Shown: piece by piece, positions 61,597 through 64,000 of the stretch
Numbering within the stretch: the first letter of the stretch is position 1
Layout of the letters: every line of letters begins with the position of its first letter
Source of the DNA: Sphingopyxis sp. L1A2A
GTDB lineage: Bacteria; Pseudomonadota; Alphaproteobacteria; Sphingomonadales; Sphingomonadaceae
Assembly (NCBI RefSeq): GCF_005502465.1
Contig: NZ_SCOT01000004.1
Span: 62,001-126,000 of the forward strand
Direction of reading: 5' to 3'
Length of the DNA stretch: 64,000 bases
Notes under the pieces: model-generated
Told to the model about the DNA's origin: nothing
The model's input: the letters and a program-made list of their open reading frames with translations, nothing else
Database searches by the model: none
Translations under genes and position numbers: made by a program

Positions 61597-64000
61597 ATGA
61601 ATAACAAAGCTTATTTGTTGGCAAGCGCCGTCCTGATGGCGTTGCCACAGGTCTCAAATGCTCAGGAAGCCATAGCTGAAGAGCCAGATGGCGGTAACGA
61701 TGTCATCGTCGTGACGGCGCAACGTCAGGCGCAAAGCTTGCAAGACGTGCCGATAGCTGTCAGCGCATTCAGCGCTGAGGCGCTTGAAAGCCAGCAGATC
61801 GAAAATGCCTCGGATCTACAGCTGACGCTGCCCAATGTATCTTTCTCGAAAGGCAATTTCACCTCAGCTTCATTCACTATTCGCGGCGTTGGCGACCTGT
61901 GCGTCGGCGTCACCTGCGATGCTGCGACCGCAATTCATGTCAATGGATCACCCTTGTTCGGAACACGCCTGTTCGAGACCGAATATTTCGATCTGGAACG
62001 GATTGAAGTCCTTCGCGGACCTCAAGGCACCCTGTTCGGTCGGAATGCGACCTCCGGGGTCGTGAATGTCGTGACCGCGAAACCCAAACTCTCCCGTTTC
62101 GAGGCTGAAGCGCAATTCGAGTATGGCAATTTCAACAGCATCGAAGCGCGTGGCATGGTCAATGTCCCGATCGGGGATATGATCGGCGTGAGACTGGCGG
62201 GCATATATGTGAACCGCGACGGTTATACGACGAATCTTTATGATGGATCGGACATCGACACTCGGGACCTTTACGCGTTGCGAGGCTCACTTCGTTTCGA
62301 GCCCGGTCCTGATACGACGATCGATCTCATGGGCTATTATTTCCGGGAAAAGGACACGCGCCTCAGAAACCAGAAACAAACGTGCCAACGCGATCCATTG
62401 GGCGTGCTCGGATGCCTGAACAATCGACGTGATTTCGATACCACGAACGCAAATTCCACGGTCGGTGCGACGCTCAGTTCTTCCGAGTTCTTCGCCATTC
62501 AGGGCATTCCCGCCGTACTCGGCCTTGGCAGCCTTTATGGCCCTGACGGGTTTTCCGGGTTTCAGGAGCCTGGCGATGTGCGTGTCGTCAACACGGCCTA
62601 TACGCCCTTCTATTTTGCGGAAGAGCTACAGGTGCAGGCGCGCCTTGAGCAAAAATTCGGCGCGATGACCCTGACGGCCACCGGCATTTATCAGGATACT
62701 GAAGTCGATTCCAGGCAGGACTATTTTCTTGGAATTCAAAGCCGTGCCGGTTTCGCCCCGGCGCTCAATACGCTGGCCTTTTTTGCGGCTAACGGATTGC
62801 CGACGGGTCTTGCTCCGCCGGCGCCGGCCTTCATTCCCGGCTCCTCGGCCTATTTTTCGCCGATTGCCGGCGCTCTCATCCCGGACGGTCCGCAGGGCGT
62901 GCTGTGCACCTCGGATAATGATGATGGAAGCAGAGGCGCTTTCGAAGGGAACTCGCTGTGTTCCGAAACGCCGCTTTCTTTCGATCGATCTTCGGAACAA
63001 CGCGAATCGTGGAGCGGAGAGCTCATCCTTACGAGTGACTTCGACGGGCCGTTCAATTTCCTGTTGGGGGGAATTTACGCGAAATCGAAAACCACCGACA
63101 ATAGCTATTATGTGAACTCGTTTGCGCTCGATTACGCCAGTGCCATATTGGGTTCATTCGGCTCCTTGTCGGGCGGCCTTCCGCCATCCTATTTCGCGAC
63201 GTCGATGTATCGGAACAACTCGCTGGAATCGAATCTGGAGAGCTATGGGATTTTCGGCGAGGTCTATTTCGATCTAAGCGACCGGCTGACGTTGACCGGG
63301 GGGCTGCGTTACAACAATGACAAGAAGGATGTAACGGCGCGTACGACACTGATCAGTTTCCTGAACCCTTATGCCAACGATGGAGATCCGTTCGATACCC
63401 CGATAACGCCTCTCACCGGGCCGTCTGGACTTTTCGATGCCGACCCGGGGACACCGGGCCAACAGCTCGCCCAGTTTCGCGAAGTAAGCTTCGACGAAAT
63501 TACCGGACGAGCAGTTCTGGCCTTCGAGGTTACGCCGGACAATTCACTCTATGCATCTTACTCGAGGGGTTACAAATCCGGCGGTATCAATCCTCCGCTT
63601 TCTCCGATTTTCGCCGTCAGCGAGAGTTTCGGCTCTGAATCGATCGATGCCTTCGAGATTGGCTCCAAGAACGTCTTCGCAAACGGCGCGTTGCAACTGA
63701 ATGCCACCGCATTTTACTACAAATATAGTGGACTGCAGCTCAGCCGCATCGTGGCAAGAACGTCTGTGAATGACACGGTTGACGCCAATATCTGGGGTGT
63801 CGAACTGGAGTCTGTCATCAGGCCGGACCCGAACTGGCTTATCAATCTGTCCTTCAGCTATCTCAATGCCAAGGTCGCCGGCGATCAATTCTTCTCCAAT
63901 CCGCGTGATCCGGGCGGCGGAGATCCTGATGCCGTGATTATCAAGGACATCAGCAATGGTGCGCACTGCGCTGTCACGGGACCTGCGCCTGGCGTTGCTG
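61597..64000 (+). CDS. TonB-dependent outer-membrane receptor (partial, N-terminal part)
   Basis: An open frame of 801 codons runs from ATG 61597 to the window end without a stop, so the C-terminus is outside. A signal peptide (MNNKAYLLASAVLMALP, cleavage near SNAQ), TonB box-like DVIVVTAQRQ, and plug with IEVLRGPQGTLFGRNATSG are clear; the barrel includes long loops with several Cys (CVGVTC, CQRDPLGVLGC, CTSDN, CSETP). AAGGG and GGAG precede the ATG. It would import the substrate of the neighbouring P450/BVMO operon (inference) and belongs to a different subgroup from the other three receptors. Confidence 0.9.
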   Translation, partial: MNNKAYLLASAVLMALPQVSNAQEAIAEEPDGGNDVIVVTAQRQAQSLQDVPIAVSAFSAEALESQQIENASDLQLTLPNVSFSKGNFTSASFTIRGVGDLCVGVTCDAATAIHVNGSPLFGTRLFETEYFDLERIEVLRGPQGTLFGRNATSGVVNVVTAKPKLSRFEAEAQFEYGNFNSIEARGMVNVPIGDMIGVRLAGIYVNRDGYTTNLYDGSDIDTRDLYALRGSLRFEPGPDTTIDLMGYYFREKDTRLRNQKQTCQRDPLGVLGCLNNRRDFDTTNANSTVGATLSSSEFFAIQGIPAVLGLGSLYGPDGFSGFQEPGDVRVVNTAYTPFYFAEELQVQARLEQKFGAMTLTATGIYQDTEVDSRQDYFLGIQSRAGFAPALNTLAFFAANGLPTGLAPPAPAFIPGSSAYFSPIAGALIPDGPQGVLCTSDNDDGSRGAFEGNSLCSETPLSFDRSSEQRESWSGELILTSDFDGPFNFLLGGIYAKSKTTDNSYYVNSFALDYASAILGSFGSLSGGLPPSYFATSMYRNNSLESNLESYGIFGEVYFDLSDRLTLTGGLRYNNDKKDVTARTTLISFLNPYANDGDPFDTPITPLTGPSGLFDADPGTPGQQLAQFREVSFDEITGRAVLAFEVTPDNSLYASYSRGYKSGGINPPLSPIFAVSESFGSESIDAFEIGSKNVFANGALQLNATAFYYKYSGLQLSRIVARTSVNDTVDANIWGVELESVIRPDPNWLINLSFSYLNAKVAGDQFFSNPRDPGGGDPDAVIIKDISNGAHCAVTGPAPGVA

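Noticed and set aside
1-64000. CRISPR arrays, prophage, tRNA or rRNA genes
   Set aside because: I read for regular direct repeats, phage structural or integrase genes and cloverleaf or rRNA sequence and found none; a dedicated search would be more sensitive.

Overview
The window looks like catabolic accessory DNA from a high-GC alphaproteobacterium, most likely a sphingomonad (Sphingomonadales such as Sphingopyxis, Novosphingobium or Sphingobium). The grounds are four large TonB-dependent receptors, four Rieske ring-hydroxylating oxygenases, extradiol dioxygenases, a PdxA-family diol dehydrogenase, a CYP153-like P450 and tightly overlapping operons. This placement is an inference from gene content; no rRNA or other marker is present. 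I saw no transposase, integrase, CRISPR array, tRNA or rRNA.

Region 1 (1-24011) is an aromatic-catabolism island with divergent arms. One terminal oxygenase (alpha 156-1568, beta cut by the window edge) runs leftward. From the same intergenic region a rightward operon encodes an extradiol dioxygenase, a Rieske ferredoxin, an oxygenase beta/alpha pair, a 2-hydroxychromene-2-carboxylate isomerase-like protein and a TonB receptor, ending at a strong terminator, followed by an acyl-CoA ligase. A second, leftward array (about 24.0 to 9.5 kb) has a small unknown protein, two tandem extradiol-fold proteins (one missing most iron ligands), an oxygenase alpha/beta pair, a TonB receptor, an aldehyde dehydrogenase, an MFS transporter, another oxygenase alpha/beta pair, a PdxA-family dehydrogenase, a class II aldolase homologue without metal ligands, an SDR and a TetR regulator. 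Together they suggest import, dihydroxylation, rearomatisation and ring cleavage of carboxylated or multi-ring aromatics. The substrate cannot be read from sequence. Only one oxygenase ferredoxin and no reductase are present.

Region 2 (24.3-36.9 kb) starts with a frameshifted MarR gene divergent from an alpha/beta hydrolase and a hotdog thioesterase. Then comes a hydrolase/TonB module: two beta-lactamase-fold serine hydrolases, a type B carboxylesterase, an M28-like hydrolase, a TonB receptor and a GntR regulator. An identical 16-base AT-rich site built around a 12-base palindrome sits at two of its promoters. A second acyl-CoA ligase, closely similar to the first, is frameshifted.

Region 3 (37.0-48.7 kb) holds envelope and general genes: a TetR regulator, an Mla/MCE-type lipid ABC transporter operon, an EmrAB-type efflux operon with its outer-membrane factor and divergent MarR regulator, a UbiB-family kinase-like protein and a NUDIX hydrolase.

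Region 4 (48.9-64.0 kb) is the most interesting. A CYP153-like P450 and its [2Fe-2S] ferredoxin are divergent from a GntR-led rightward operon: NMO-family flavoprotein, thiolase-fold protein lacking the usual Cys, DUF35 Zn-ribbon/OB protein, two acyl-CoA dehydrogenase subunits, a FadD-type acyl-CoA ligase, a Baeyer-Villiger monooxygenase and an alpha/beta hydrolase. Next come a possible small RNA or attenuator and a TonB receptor cut by the window end. The order suggests P450 oxidation, CoA activation, dehydrogenation, retro-aldol chain removal to a ketone, Baeyer-Villiger oxidation and ester hydrolysis; this route is my inference.
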